The position numbers were made by a program, and so were the translations under genes. Under the pieces are notes generated by a model. It was not told the DNA's origin. It was given only the letters and a program-made list of their open reading frames with translations, and ran no database searches. From Cyanomargarita calcarea GSE-NOS-MK-12-04C (GTDB taxonomy: Bacteria; Cyanobacteriota; Cyanobacteriia; Cyanobacteriales; Nostocaceae): a stretch of 64,000 nt of DNA. Shown in pieces: positions 1 to 10,000 of the stretch. Numbering within the stretch: the stretch's first letter is position 1; every line of letters starts with the position of its first letter. The stretch lies in contig JAHHGZ010000007.1 in assembly GCA_019359595.1 (NCBI GenBank), positions 1 to 64,000 on the forward strand, read 5' to 3'.

Positions 1-267
1 GAATATCTCCGTACTTTGTATCTTGGGAGACACTATTGAGAATTCTTTGAGATGCACTGTGCTTGATTTCCATTTTTGGAAACAATGCCTATTTTACAGC
101 TATTCGAGCCTTAACTGAACCGTATTGCCATATAATACGCATCCTAATGTTTTAGAGGCTAATTGTAGTCAAAGCTGAATTGTCCGATTCCACTAATTAA
201 AAAATCGGAAATCGTTAAGATGAGCATTGTATATAAAAATATACCTATTTTTTTTATAGAAAACCTG

Positions 268-810
268 ATGTCGCAAACAACTAAAATATTAACTTTAATT
301 ACGGGAACACTCGCAGTTACTTCTCTAACTATCGGGACAGTTTCAGCATACGCAAAACTGACAAATCAATCGAAATTATTCATCAACGGGATTGGTTCGG
401 TACAAGTTGGGATGACTGCACCGCAAGCGTCCAAAGCTGCTGGGGTTAAACTAGTTGGTGATCCACCAAACAAAAATTGCTACTACTTAAGACCCCAAGG
501 ACAACCGAAAAATATTGGATTTATGCTGACAGGAAATCGGATTTCTCGGGTGGATATCCAGAAGAATAGTCCAATTACAACTCTTAGCGGTGCCAAAATC
601 GGCGATACGGAAGCACGAATCAAGTCTCTCTATCCTGGAATTAAAGTTACTCCTCATAAATATGTCGAAGGGGGACACTATCTAACTTTGGTTCTCAAAG
701 ACCGTGCTTACAGTAACTATCGGCTAGTATTCGAGACTGATGGCAAGCGTGTCACTCAATTTAGAACAGGTAAACTCCCGGAAGTTGAGTTTGTTGAGGG
801 TTGTTCTTAG
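268..810 (+). CDS. Hypothetical secreted protein
   Basis: I do not recognise this family. An in-frame ATG exists at 220, but the ATG at 268 (MSQTTKILTL) puts a lysine followed by a hydrophobic stretch of about 20 residues (LTLITGTLAVTSLTIGTVSA) at the N-terminus, which is a normal signal peptide; the extra 16 residues in front would be unusual. The mature part is about 150 residues, basic and beta-rich in appearance, with two cysteines (one in NKNCYY, one in the C-terminal EGCS) that could pair outside the cytoplasm. Its C-terminus faces the convergent response regulator gene 22 bp away. The sequence supports a periplasmic or exported protein; no function can be assigned. Confidence 0.6.
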   Translation: MSQTTKILTLITGTLAVTSLTIGTVSAYAKLTNQSKLFINGIGSVQVGMTAPQASKAAGVKLVGDPPNKNCYYLRPQGQPKNIGFMLTGNRISRVDIQKNSPITTLSGAKIGDTEARIKSLYPGIKVTPHKYVEGGHYLTLVLKDRAYSNYRLVFETDGKRVTQFRTGKLPEVEFVEGCS

Positions 811-832
811 TAGCCGTATTCAGTATTCCCAC

Positions 833-2788
833 TTAAAACCTCAAATTCCCATAACGTCTTTTCAGTAGTTTAATTCTCTCCAAACGATTGATGGTGCGAG
901 TCACCAGTTCCGGCCCAATAATCGGCTTGCTCACAAAGTCATCGGCACCGACGCTAAATACCTGATTAATGATATCGGCATCGGTATGGGCTGTCAAAAA
1001 CAGAATCGGTAATTCACTCCACCGGGAATCGTTACGTACTATCTGACAAAGTTCAATACCATTGCTCATCGGCATTTCCACATCCAGAATCAGTAAATCT
1101 GGCTGCACATCTTCCAGAGTTTCCCAAAACCGTCGTGGATCTTCCAAGGTTTTAACTCTCAGCCCCCAAGGACTAAGTAAACTTTGCAACACTTCCAAAA
1201 TCTTTGGGTCGTCGTCTACAGCTAATATTTTCGCATCTGCTTGAGTAGACAGATGTAATACTTGCGTCACATTCTCTAACACTTGTGCAGGGGGCATAGG
1301 CTTTTGTAAAAAAGTCTGTCCGCCACTTTTGGCAACTTGCAATCTATTGTTTAGGTCTGTTTCTTGAGTAAAAACTAATACTGGAACTGGTGGTTTCCGT
1401 GCTTTGAACTCTGCCAGCAGTTGAAAGCTGTCTTCACTTGGGAAGATGGAGGGATCGAGCAATACAACATCAGGATGCTCTTTATACAGCTTATTTCTCG
1501 CCGTATTTAAATCAGGAGCGATCGCGACTTGGAAATTCCATTCAGCAGATTCTTGGGTTAATTGCTCGGCTAAAGTGCGATCGCTATCAACAATCATCAA
1601 CATTGGGCGTTCATCTTTTGGTGTTGGATTCTCTTGAATTTTGTGAGGCTCTAGCTCAATTTCTGTCCGCAAAGCCACCACCAAGTCGCAGAAATCTCGT
1701 GCCTCAATTTTCTCCAATTGCCGATCAATTTTAACCAAATGCTCAATTTTTCGCGCCAAATTGGAACCTGTAGGAAAGCCAAAAGTACCTAATGAACCAG
1801 CTAACGTATGGGCTTCTCTTTGTGCTTGCGATCGCAGTTCTTGATTTAAGACATTTCCAACTGAAGCCTCAGCCGCTTGCTCCAACAAATTTACTTGTTC
1901 TTTTACCCGCCCTTTAAATTTGTTCCAGACGTGAGCAAGTGCGGCTAAGGTTTGCTGCTCCGACTTAAAATTTTGCACGACATTTGCATATGCTTGTTCT
2001 GATTCTTGAATTTTGAATTTTATCGATGCATAAGCGGTTTCCCGCAAGGTCGTTTGTCCGCATGAAGCCGTTGGAGAAACGTGGGCTATTTGGAGTTCTG
2101 AATTCTTTGACTGCTGTTGCGGCTTTAAACGATAGCCAATACCATAAACAGTTTCAACCAAATCCCCTGACGCTCCTACTGTTTTAAGTTTATGCCGCAA
2201 TCCTTTAATATGGGTGCGAACCGCTTCTTCACCAGGAGTGTCATCATAAGACCACAAATGTTCTAAAATCATCCCACAGCTAAATACCCGGCGGCTGTTT
2301 CGCAAAAAAAGCTCCAGCAGTGAATATTCTTTGGGAGTTAGGGATAAAATTTCTGTACGGTAACTTACTTCACAACTTGTTGGATCGAGTCGCAATTCCC
2401 CCCATTCCAACACCGGTTGTGATGTCACCTCTCCCCGACGCAATAATGCTCGGACTCGCGCTAGTAATTCTTCGGAATCAAACGGTTTCACTAAGTAGTC
2501 ATCCGCACCCGCATCTAGTCCAACTGCTTTCTCGTGACTGTTATCGCAGCCCGTCAATAGCAAGATTGGAACCCCCAAACCCCGAGAACGTATCTTGCGG
2601 CAAAGACTAATACCATCAACTCCAGGCAACATTACATCCGAGAGGATTAAGTCATAGTTGAAGGTTTCTATCAACTCCCAAGCGCGATCGCCATCAACAG
2701 CAGTTTCAACAGCATAGTTTTGGTTACTTAAGACAACTGTTAGAACATCAGCAACGAGTTCATCATCTTCTACAACTAAAATCTTCAT
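833..2788 (-). CDS. Multi-domain response regulator (REC-wHTH-Hpt-REC-REC)
   Basis: This 651-residue protein begins with a complete OmpR-type response regulator: receiver domain with acidic pocket E7-D8-D9, phosphoacceptor D51 in LSDVMLPG and the KPF lysine near residue 101, then a winged-helix DNA-binding domain at about 125-222. A middle Hpt-like domain carries H327 in EAHTLAGSLG. Two more receivers follow: one around D445 (LLDPSIFPS, diverged loop) and a canonical one around D569 (LILDVEMP). The architecture suggests a phosphorelay protein that can receive and pass on phosphate and bind DNA. It is divergent from, and paralogous to, the regulator at 5043-7025, which ends in GGDEF instead of a third receiver. 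The inducing signal is not visible. Family assignment is secure; target genes are unknown. Confidence 0.93.
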   Translation of the reverse strand: MKILVVEDDELVADVLTVVLSNQNYAVETAVDGDRAWELIETFNYDLILSDVMLPGVDGISLCRKIRSRGLGVPILLLTGCDNSHEKAVGLDAGADDYLVKPFDSEELLARVRALLRRGEVTSQPVLEWGELRLDPTSCEVSYRTEILSLTPKEYSLLELFLRNSRRVFSCGMILEHLWSYDDTPGEEAVRTHIKGLRHKLKTVGASGDLVETVYGIGYRLKPQQQSKNSELQIAHVSPTASCGQTTLRETAYASIKFKIQESEQAYANVVQNFKSEQQTLAALAHVWNKFKGRVKEQVNLLEQAAEASVGNVLNQELRSQAQREAHTLAGSLGTFGFPTGSNLARKIEHLVKIDRQLEKIEARDFCDLVVALRTEIELEPHKIQENPTPKDERPMLMIVDSDRTLAEQLTQESAEWNFQVAIAPDLNTARNKLYKEHPDVVLLDPSIFPSEDSFQLLAEFKARKPPVPVLVFTQETDLNNRLQVAKSGGQTFLQKPMPPAQVLENVTQVLHLSTQADAKILAVDDDPKILEVLQSLLSPWGLRVKTLEDPRRFWETLEDVQPDLLILDVEMPMSNGIELCQIVRNDSRWSELPILFLTAHTDADIINQVFSVGADDFVSKPIIGPELVTRTINRLERIKLLKRRYGNLRF

Positions 2789-3232
2789 AATTCAAATTTT
2801 TCCACAGACGGACAGAAGCCTACGGTAAACAACCGAAAAAATCTTAAATTAACCTTCTGAAGTCCTATTAATTCCGATTTTAGATGAGATGTGTCACTGC
2901 GGTTAATTTTTGTTTACAAATGTCAAAGATGTAATTAAGAAATGTAAAAAACATAATAAATAAAGCCAAGAGTCATTACGGGATAGCTCTCTTAAATTTA
3001 TACCTTGGCGTACTGATGGAAGTCACTCAAGCCGCTAAGGTGTTTATGCCAGGAGCGTTTTTTTGGTCATTCTGCGTAAGCACTAAAACTATAAAACCTT
3101 AATTTACCGACCGCATCCCTCCACGAGCATAAAGAAAAGAGAAAGCCGTGAGATGTAATATATATGTCACTCCAAGGTAATTATTTTTATCTATCCGCTT
3201 CCTCAAAAAACAGGTCGCCCGTTTTGAGTTGG
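2789..3232. other. Non-coding stretch
   Basis: This is the upstream region of the minus-strand response regulator. It is AT-rich near 2820-2970, then has a less AT-rich patch at about 3000-3070 ending in gccaggagcg followed by a run of T, which could be a transcript end. I see no supported gene; the only plus-strand reading frame (3164-3349) crosses a dispersed repeat and has no family resemblance. Confidence 0.4.
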
Positions 3233-3270
3233 GGTTCTGTATCCACATATATAAACCTCCTCCTTCTTCA
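3233..3270. repeat. Dispersed repeat, short copy 1
   Basis: The segment gtatccacatatataaacc followed by tcctccttctt is also present at 4109-4140 and, inverted and slightly diverged, at about 30805-30830. Just to its left lies gttttgagttggggtt, whose reverse complement appears in the 30.8 kb copy separated by about 45 bp of extra sequence, so this copy looks internally deleted. Confidence 0.7.
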
Positions 3271-3271
3271 A

Positions 3272-3514
3272 TTAACTAGAGCAAGTTCTGGCAAATGTCC
3301 AACAAGAGCGATCGGCAGGGACATCATTCACTTTTTCTTGCTTGTTTAACCCTGTAGGCAATTTTCCTATTTTAACCTTTACCTTTTGATACAAACCGCA
3401 CTGTGGCAAGTTCAGCAAAGGCATTTCCTGGCGGCAACTGCGACAGAACCAGTAAACTTCATTTTGGCGCAGATGACGCAAAAGTTGATTGGAACAGCAA
3501 GGACAATTATTCAT
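3272..3514 (-). CDS. Small zinc-ribbon-like protein
   Basis: The 80-residue product begins MNNCPCCSNQLL and continues with WFCRSC, giving a CxxC...CxxC pair (the first within CPCC) typical of a zinc ribbon in the first 35 residues. Short proteins of this kind with a tryptophan before the second cysteine pair are common in filamentous cyanobacteria and have no assigned role. The second half (from about residue 40) shows no motif, and its last codons run towards the dispersed repeat at 3233-3270, so the natural C-terminus may have been changed. Zinc binding is inferred from the cysteines only. Confidence 0.6.
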   Translation of the reverse strand: MNNCPCCSNQLLRHLRQNEVYWFCRSCRQEMPLLNLPQCGLYQKVKVKIGKLPTGLNKQEKVNDVPADRSCWTFARTCSS

Positions 3515-4077
3515 TATTATTTTAAGTTAAAAAAAACTGGACATTAAAACTAAATTGGTGTAGCTAACAACACAATATCTAACACACAATAAGTTTAATC
3601 TTCGTGGGTTTGCTAAAAAATATCCACAGCAAGAATACATAAAATTAAAATTAACTTCAATTAAGATATCTTAAAAAAGCCAATTTTTAAGTAGTATTAC
3701 TTACGTAAATATATTTCTTATCAATTTCTAGCAGTCCTATCTGAGTTGAAAATCGCGCGTGCCCAGATTCCCGAGAAATGAAGGCGAAGTCCGGAATCTT
3801 ATTTTCCACTTCGGATTTAGGAACGTTATATATCTATTGATGTAAAAAGATTGTTATCTGAATAACAATTTTATTTTAATGAAAATAAATTATACCCAAC
3901 GTTTGCACGTGTTTTTTTTGTTTTATAGCTAAAAGTCAAACTAATAATTTAGCCATCATTCAGAATTAATCGCTTCAATCAAACAGCCCTTTGATATGAT
4001 CATTTTTAGAGGGTAAATCTGCACTCCAAGGCTCCGTTGCACCAACTCTTGACAAATGCGGACAGCATTGTTTTGAG
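3515..4077. other. Non-coding, AT-rich stretch
   Basis: There is no supported gene here. The segment from 3960 to 4234 is open on the minus strand and would encode a peptide containing NAVRICQELVQRSLG, then the repeat-encoded part; it has no start other than one created beyond the repeat and may be a gene relic. The rest (3540-3950) is AT-rich without clear structure. Confidence 0.35.
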
Positions 4078-4176
4078 GAATGGAAGCTTCCTTCTTCAAA
4101 CGTGCCTTGTCTGTATCCACATATATAAACCTCCTCCTTCTTCCTTCTTCCTTCTTCCTTCTTCCTTCTTCCTTCT
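4078..4176. repeat. Dispersed repeat copy 2 with heptamer microsatellite
   Basis: The part from 4078 to 4131 is nearly identical to the reverse complement of about 30810-30860 (shared strings include ggaagcttccttcttcaaa and gtgccttgtc). It runs into a period-7 tract of cttcctt units at 4132-4176. The tract ends 14 bp before the start codon of the NrdG-like gene and replaces any normal upstream leader, so no clear Shine-Dalgarno is left there except possibly agagcaac. Confidence 0.75.
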
Positions 4177-4190
4177 CAAAGAGCAACGTG

Positions 4191-4817
4191 ATGACAGAAG
4201 AAATTAACAATCCATTGCTAGCACTCAGGTCCATTCCTGCTGGCTATGCAAATATTATGGGTTACGTAGATGAGTCAGAGGTCAATGGGCCTGGATGTCG
4301 GGCTGTAATCTGGGTACAAGGTTGTCTGCGAGAATGCCCAAGCTGCTTTAATCCTGAATCTTGGTCATTTGAGATTAACCAGTTGATTTCTGTTGATCAG
4401 CTTGTGGAAAAAATCCTCAGCCAACCTCGCAACCAAGGTGTGACATTCTCTGGTGGAGAGCCTTTTTGGCAAGCACCTGCATTGGCTATTGTGGCTCGTC
4501 AAGTTAAAGCTGCAGGACTTAATGTGATGTCTTTTACTGGGTTCACTTTAGAGAGGCTACAGTCTGAATACGCTCCTGCAGGGGCTGAAGAATTGCTGGA
4601 ACAGCTTGATATTTTAATTGATGGTGCTTATCTGGAGTCCCTAGCGGTGAATTCTCCTAATTCTCCCGTCTCATCAAGCAACCAGCGAGTTCATGTGTTT
4701 AATCCAGCCTTGAAAGATAGTATTACTTGGGCTAGCGACCAAGTTGAAATTCATGTCCTCAAAGATGGCTCTCGGATTGTTACTGGCTATTTAGGGACAA
4801 TGCAGCTGGCTGATTAA
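4191..4817 (+). CDS. NrdG-like radical SAM / 4Fe-4S activating protein
   Basis: The 208-residue product carries the radical-SAM cysteine motif CxxxCxxC (CLRECPSC) preceded by the GCRAVIWVQG segment and followed by FSGGEPFWQ, the glycine-rich SAM-binding strand. This matches the NrdG/PflA-like single-cluster family. The open frame extends upstream to 4080, but that extension is translated repeat; ATG 4191 (MTEEINNP) is the sensible start. No anaerobic ribonucleotide reductase gene is visible nearby, so the true partner is unknown. Stand-alone homologues are common in cyanobacteria. Family is well supported, substrate is not. Confidence 0.82.
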   Translation: MTEEINNPLLALRSIPAGYANIMGYVDESEVNGPGCRAVIWVQGCLRECPSCFNPESWSFEINQLISVDQLVEKILSQPRNQGVTFSGGEPFWQAPALAIVARQVKAAGLNVMSFTGFTLERLQSEYAPAGAEELLEQLDILIDGAYLESLAVNSPNSPVSSSNQRVHVFNPALKDSITWASDQVEIHVLKDGSRIVTGYLGTMQLAD

Positions 4818-4825
4818 AATTCAGA

Positions 4826-4884
4826 GATGGGGGGGAAATTAATCTTCCTATTTACCTTCTTTGCTTCCCCGTTTCCCCCCTTCT
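4826..4884. repeat. G-rich/C-rich inverted repeat
   Basis: The left arm is gatgggggggaaatt and the right arm contains cccgtttccccccttctc. The arms can pair imperfectly over about 15 bp. It lies just after the NrdG-like stop codon and may act as a terminator, but it resembles the G-rich/C-rich elements found inside coding regions elsewhere in this window (9651-9735, 23990-24056). Confidence 0.45.
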
Positions 4885-5042
4885 CTCTTAATTATGTATA
4901 AAGATTAAGGCTGTCTTAATTTTTACTTAAACTACCATCACTAAGATAATGCTTGGGCAATACTGGGTTTTAGGAAGGGGCATATCGGGTATTTTTTTCT
5001 CTCTAAAAAAGAAAGCTTAATAACACGCGGTCATTTGCCGCT

Positions 5043-7025
5043 ATGAAAATTCTCTTAGTCGAAGATAATACACTGACCGTTGAATTACTTGTGACAATCC
5101 TGGCGGATCAACATTATACGATTGATGTTGCCACGGATGGATTGGCGGGTTTGGAATTAGTAAATTCTTTTCCCTATGATTTGATTTTACTTGATGTAAT
5201 GTTGCCCAACTTGGATGGGATTACCTTTTGTGAAAGGTTACGATCGCAAGGTAATCAAATACCAATTTTGTTGTTGACGGCACAAGATACCGTTACCAAC
5301 AGGGTTATTGGCTTGGATGCAGGGGCGGATGATTATCTTGCCAAACCTTTTGATTTGCAGGAATTATTGGCTCGGGTTCGGGCTTTACTGCGTCGGGGAA
5401 TTTCAACTTTACCGCCAAGACTTTTATGGCGGCAGTTACAACTCGATCCCAGTATTTGCGAAGTTAGTTGGAACCAAGTGCCTCTGCGCTTGACTCCTAA
5501 AGAATATGCTCTGCTGGAACTTTTTCTGCGCAACCCCAAGCGAATCTACAGTTGTAGTGCTTTGATCGACCAACTCTGGTCTTTTGAAGAACCACCAACG
5601 GAAGATACAGTCAGATCCCATTTGAAAGGGTTGCGGATGAAATTGAGGACTGCCGGGGTTTTTGAAGATCCAATTGAGACAGTTTATGGAATCGGTTACC
5701 GACTCAAGCCAGATCGTCCGTCCGAGGGAGAAACAAAGGAAAAATTAAAGAATTCAGAACTTAGTTCTCATGAATCTAAATCCGAATTGAATGCAGGGAC
5801 AATCAACGAAATTTGGGAGCGAGCTAAGGAAAATATTCCAGAACGGTTTGCGGTAATAGATTCGGCGATCGCCAGACTGCGTTTGGGTAAGTTGGGCAAG
5901 AAATTGCGTGCTAGAGCCGAGCAGGAGGCTCACAAACTGGCGGGATCGCTGGGAATGTTTGGCTCTGATGAAGGCTCACATTTAGCTCGGGAAATAGAAC
6001 TTCAATTTCAACCTGGGATGAAGTTGAATCAAGACCAAGCTGAACATATAGGGATGTTATTTGCGGCATTGCGTCAGGAGATGGAACAGATCAATCCTTC
6101 GGCAATACCTGAATTGATGTCAATCCAGAAACCCACCGAAAGTCAACAAAATCACATATCAAAAGAAGCAGTGGTGATGGTAGTTGACGACGATACTGTA
6201 ATGTTGGATGCCCTGAAAAGTTTGCTCGAACCTTGGGGTATGGAGGTTGTCACCCTCAATAATCCCCACCGATTTTGGGATGTTTTGGTGGATAAACAGC
6301 CGGAACTGCTAATTTTGGATGTGGAAATGGCGGAGATGAGTGGTATCGATTTATGCGAGAATTTACGTAATAATCCTGTTTGGAGTGGACTGCCAATTCT
6401 GTTTTTAACAGCTCGTACTGACGTGGAAACTATGCACCAGGTATTTGCAGTGGGTGCTGATGATTATGTCAGCAAGCCGATTGTTGGACCGGAATTAGTG
6501 ACTCGAATTCACAATCGCTTGGAGCGATCGCGTTTGTTGCAAAGTTTAGCAGAAATCGATGCTTTAACGGGAATCGCCAACCGCCGGAAGTCCACCCAAG
6601 AGTTGAGTAAGCTTCTGGGATCGAATCAGCCCTTTTGCTTTGCGGTTGTGACTTTAGACCACCTGAAGCGAATTAATCGCCAGTACGGGCATGAGAAAGG
6701 AGATGGGGTTTTATCTCGATTAGCGGAGCTGCTACAACGAATGTTGTACAGTCAGGAAGTGTTAGGTCGTTGGGGTGGTAAAGAATTTGTCATCGGGATG
6801 CCGGGAGTCAGCAAAACTGAAGCAGTCCGACGGTTAACAGAGGTATTAAAAAACTTTAGTCAATTAGAGTTTACATCTACCAATAACATTCAATTTCAGG
6901 CAACCTTCCGCGCAGGTGTTGCCCAATATCCCGAAGATGGAGGAGATTTACAAAAACTATATCAGGTTGCAGATGCACTTCTTGAGGAGGGAAAACAGAC
7001 AGGAAGAAATCGAGTGCTTGGTTAA
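5043..7025 (+). CDS. Response regulator REC-wHTH-Hpt-REC with degenerate GGDEF
   Basis: The 660-residue product has a receiver (D8-N9 pocket, phosphoacceptor D51), an OmpR winged helix (about 125-222), an Hpt-like domain with H297 (EAHKLAGSLG), a second receiver with D426 (LILDVEMAEMSG) and a C-terminal GGDEF-family domain from about residue 505 (DALTGIANRR). In the last domain the signature reads WGGKEF (K580 in place of Asp/Glu), and the metal-binding aspartate two residues before D539 is threonine (VTLDHLK), so diguanylate cyclase activity is doubtful; no RxxD inhibitory site is visible. It is 18 bp upstream of the hybrid kinase and probably in one operon with it. It is paralogous to 833-2788. 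Confidence 0.92.
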   Translation: MKILLVEDNTLTVELLVTILADQHYTIDVATDGLAGLELVNSFPYDLILLDVMLPNLDGITFCERLRSQGNQIPILLLTAQDTVTNRVIGLDAGADDYLAKPFDLQELLARVRALLRRGISTLPPRLLWRQLQLDPSICEVSWNQVPLRLTPKEYALLELFLRNPKRIYSCSALIDQLWSFEEPPTEDTVRSHLKGLRMKLRTAGVFEDPIETVYGIGYRLKPDRPSEGETKEKLKNSELSSHESKSELNAGTINEIWERAKENIPERFAVIDSAIARLRLGKLGKKLRARAEQEAHKLAGSLGMFGSDEGSHLAREIELQFQPGMKLNQDQAEHIGMLFAALRQEMEQINPSAIPELMSIQKPTESQQNHISKEAVVMVVDDDTVMLDALKSLLEPWGMEVVTLNNPHRFWDVLVDKQPELLILDVEMAEMSGIDLCENLRNNPVWSGLPILFLTARTDVETMHQVFAVGADDYVSKPIVGPELVTRIHNRLERSRLLQSLAEIDALTGIANRRKSTQELSKLLGSNQPFCFAVVTLDHLKRINRQYGHEKGDGVLSRLAELLQRMLYSQEVLGRWGGKEFVIGMPGVSKTEAVRRLTEVLKNFSQLEFTSTNNIQFQATFRAGVAQYPEDGGDLQKLYQVADALLEEGKQTGRNRVLG

Positions 7026-7043
7026 AAATCTTTAATTTTATTT

Positions 7044-10000
7044 ATGAAAAATTCTTTGACCACTATGGCACAAGCAAAGTTTTGGCAAACATTGTGGTTA
7101 TCGTTATTAGTGGGTTTTCTTGTCTCGATTATCACCTTGTTGCTTTGGCGATCGCTGATCAATCAACAATCTGCTGATATTCAGCAGCAAGTTGAGCTAA
7201 CTACTAGAAGTACATCTGAGTTAATTAGCCAGCAGGTTGAAACTCGGATTCAAGCACTGACTCGCATGGCAGAACGTTATTCAGTCAGGGATGGAACTCC
7301 TATCGCTGAGTGGGAGGCAGATGCGAAGAATTATGTCGAAGATTATCCTGGGTATCAGGCGATCGCATTAGTCGATTCTAATTTTCAAATGCGGGGGGTT
7401 GTTTCCCTAGCCACAAACGAAGTTATTCAAAAGCTGAATTTAGGAACTCTTGAACAAAAACGGACTGCTTTAGAAGCGGCACGTTTGAGACAGTCTATTA
7501 CTATAACACATACAATATCATTAGCACAAGATGGCAAGGGATTTTTAGTTTACGTGCCGATTTTTTGGGATAATTTTGAGTTAACTTCAGCACTCAACAC
7601 TCAAAACTCAGAACTAACTCAAAAATCCTTGTCTGGTTTCATTGTGGGTGTTTTTCGGACAAAACCCTTAGTGGACAGAACTTTAATCAACAATATTACC
7701 CAAAAATACGCGATCGCCATTTTTGAGGGCAAAGAGGAAATCTATCGCCGATCCGATCCCGGCACTGTCAGCGAGATTAAGGGGCAAGAATGGGTACATG
7801 AAAAAGAAATTAAATTTAACGAAATTCCTTGGCGGATTCGCGTCTGGACAAACTCAGCACTGTTAAATAAAGAACAATCCCTACTGCCAACAGTTGTATT
7901 AAGTACGGGATTGACAATGGCTGTGCTGCTGGCATTATCAGTTTATCTAACTCAAGGGGCATTACGATATGCCAAGCAAATTGACCTAATTAATCAAGTC
8001 TTGGCTAGGGAAATATCTCAGCGCAAACGGACGGAGGAGGAACTAAAAAAATACGTAGATGAGTTTGAAGATTTGTATAATCATGCGCCTTGTGGCTATC
8101 ACTCTCTAGATAAATACGGTACCTTCATCCGCGTGAACGACACCGAACTCAATATGTTGGGTTATACAAGGGAGGAGATAATTGGCAAGAAGAACTTTGC
8201 TGACTTATTGACGGTGGAAAGTTTACAAATCTTCCAAGAAAACTTTCCTGCATTCAAGCAGCAGGGTTTGATAAAAGACCTGGAATTTGAACTGATTCGC
8301 AAGGATGGGAGTATCTTATTCGTAAGTTTGAATGCGACTGCCATCAAAGATGCTGCAGATAAGTTTGTGATGACTCGCTCTACAATATTTGATATTAGCG
8401 ATCGCCAAGCTGCCCTCCGCGAACGCGACTTGGTAGAACAGGAACTGTTGTGGAAGGAAGCCCTCTTGCGTTCAATGGCGAATTCTTCACCGCTAGCATT
8501 TTACGTTTTGGACGAGCGCACCAATAAAATTCTTTACTTCAACCACCGCTTTTGCGAAATTTCGGGTATGGAATGCGTGCCAGAAGAAATCCAGCGAGGT
8601 CAAGGAAATAATATTGAAACTAATTGTGCTGATTGCCAGCCGATTTCGGGAAATACGCAGGCATTTATCAAGGCTTGCCAACCGTTTGAGAATGAGGATC
8701 GCACAGTTCTAGAAGACGAGATGAGCTTTTGTAGTGGGCAGGTAATTCGGCGTTTTTCGGCACAAATTCGCGATGACAAAGATAAATATTTTGGGCGTCT
8801 CTATTTATTTGAAGATATTACAGAGCGCAAACAAGCAGAAAAAGAACTCCGTAATCTCAGCGTAGCAATGGAAAGCGCGGTTGAGGGCATTTCTCTATTG
8901 GATAAGCAAGTACGTTACCTAATGGTGAATCCAGCTTATGCAAGTATGCTGGGTTACCAACCAGAAGAAATTATTGGGATGGAATGTATATTAACCATTC
9001 ATCCAGACGAACGCCCAAAAATGGAAGCTGTATACGAACAAATGCTGGTTAACGACAAAGTGGAAGTAGAAGTTCGGGCTTTGCGGAAAGACGGAACGGT
9101 CTTCGACCAGCAAGTAGTGATAATTAAAGCCTACGACCAAAACCAAAAATTCATCGGCTGGTACCGCTTCATGAAAGATATCAGCGATCGTCGAGAAGTT
9201 GAAAGGCTCAAAGATGAATTTGTCTCGGTAGTCAGTCACGAATTGCGAACACCCCTAACCTCAATTTCTGCGGCATTAGATTTGCTGGCAAGTGGTGTTT
9301 TGCAAAGCCAACCGAGTGAAGCTCAACGGATGTTAAGTATTGCAAGTAATAACACTGACAGATTGGTGCGTCTAATTAACGACATCTTGGATATCGAACG
9401 CATCGAGTCAGGTAAAGTAGAAATGACCAAAAAAGTTTGTAATGCCGCCGACTTGATGATTGAATCAGTAGAAGTAGTCCAAGAAATGGCAGAGAAAGCA
9501 GGAGTGACAATTTCAGTTTCTCCCCTTGCATCTCGTTTGTGGGCTGATAGCGATCGGATTATTCAAGTCATCACCAACTTACTCAGCAACGCAATTAAAT
9601 TCTCCTCTTCAGGTTCTACAGTCTGGTTGAGTGCTGAACAGCACCACAAGGAGGACATGGGGGCACGGGGGCAAGGGGAAAATTTCACCGCATCTTCTTC
9701 CTTCTCTTTTCCCATTCCCCACCTTCTCATCAAGGTACGAGACACAGGAAGAGGCATCCCAGATGATAAACTAGAATCTATATTTGAACGCTTTGTGCAA
9801 GTCGATGCTTCAGATTCTCGCAGTAAAGGCGGGACTGGTTTAGGTTTAGCAATTTGTCACAGCATCGTACAACGTCATGACGGGCAAATCTGGGCTGAAA
9901 GTACTCTGCAAGAAGGCAGTACTTTTTGCTTCACCCTACCTATATTACCTGGTTTACTCAGTCTTGAGTTAGAACTATTTGCCACTCATAACTCAAAAAA

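Noticed and set aside
3164-3349. 61-codon plus-strand frame
   Set aside because: It crosses the dispersed repeat and overlaps the better supported zinc-ribbon gene.
4132-4176. CRISPR-like short tandem repeat
   Set aside because: Period is 7 bp with no spacers; this is an STRR microsatellite.
3956-4234. 92-codon minus-strand frame with KARLKKEASIPQ
   Set aside because: Its start lies in the NrdG-like gene, its middle is microsatellite and repeat; treated as repeat-derived.
4191-4817. Complete anaerobic ribonucleotide reductase system
   Set aside because: Only the activating-enzyme-like gene is present; no nrdD nearby.
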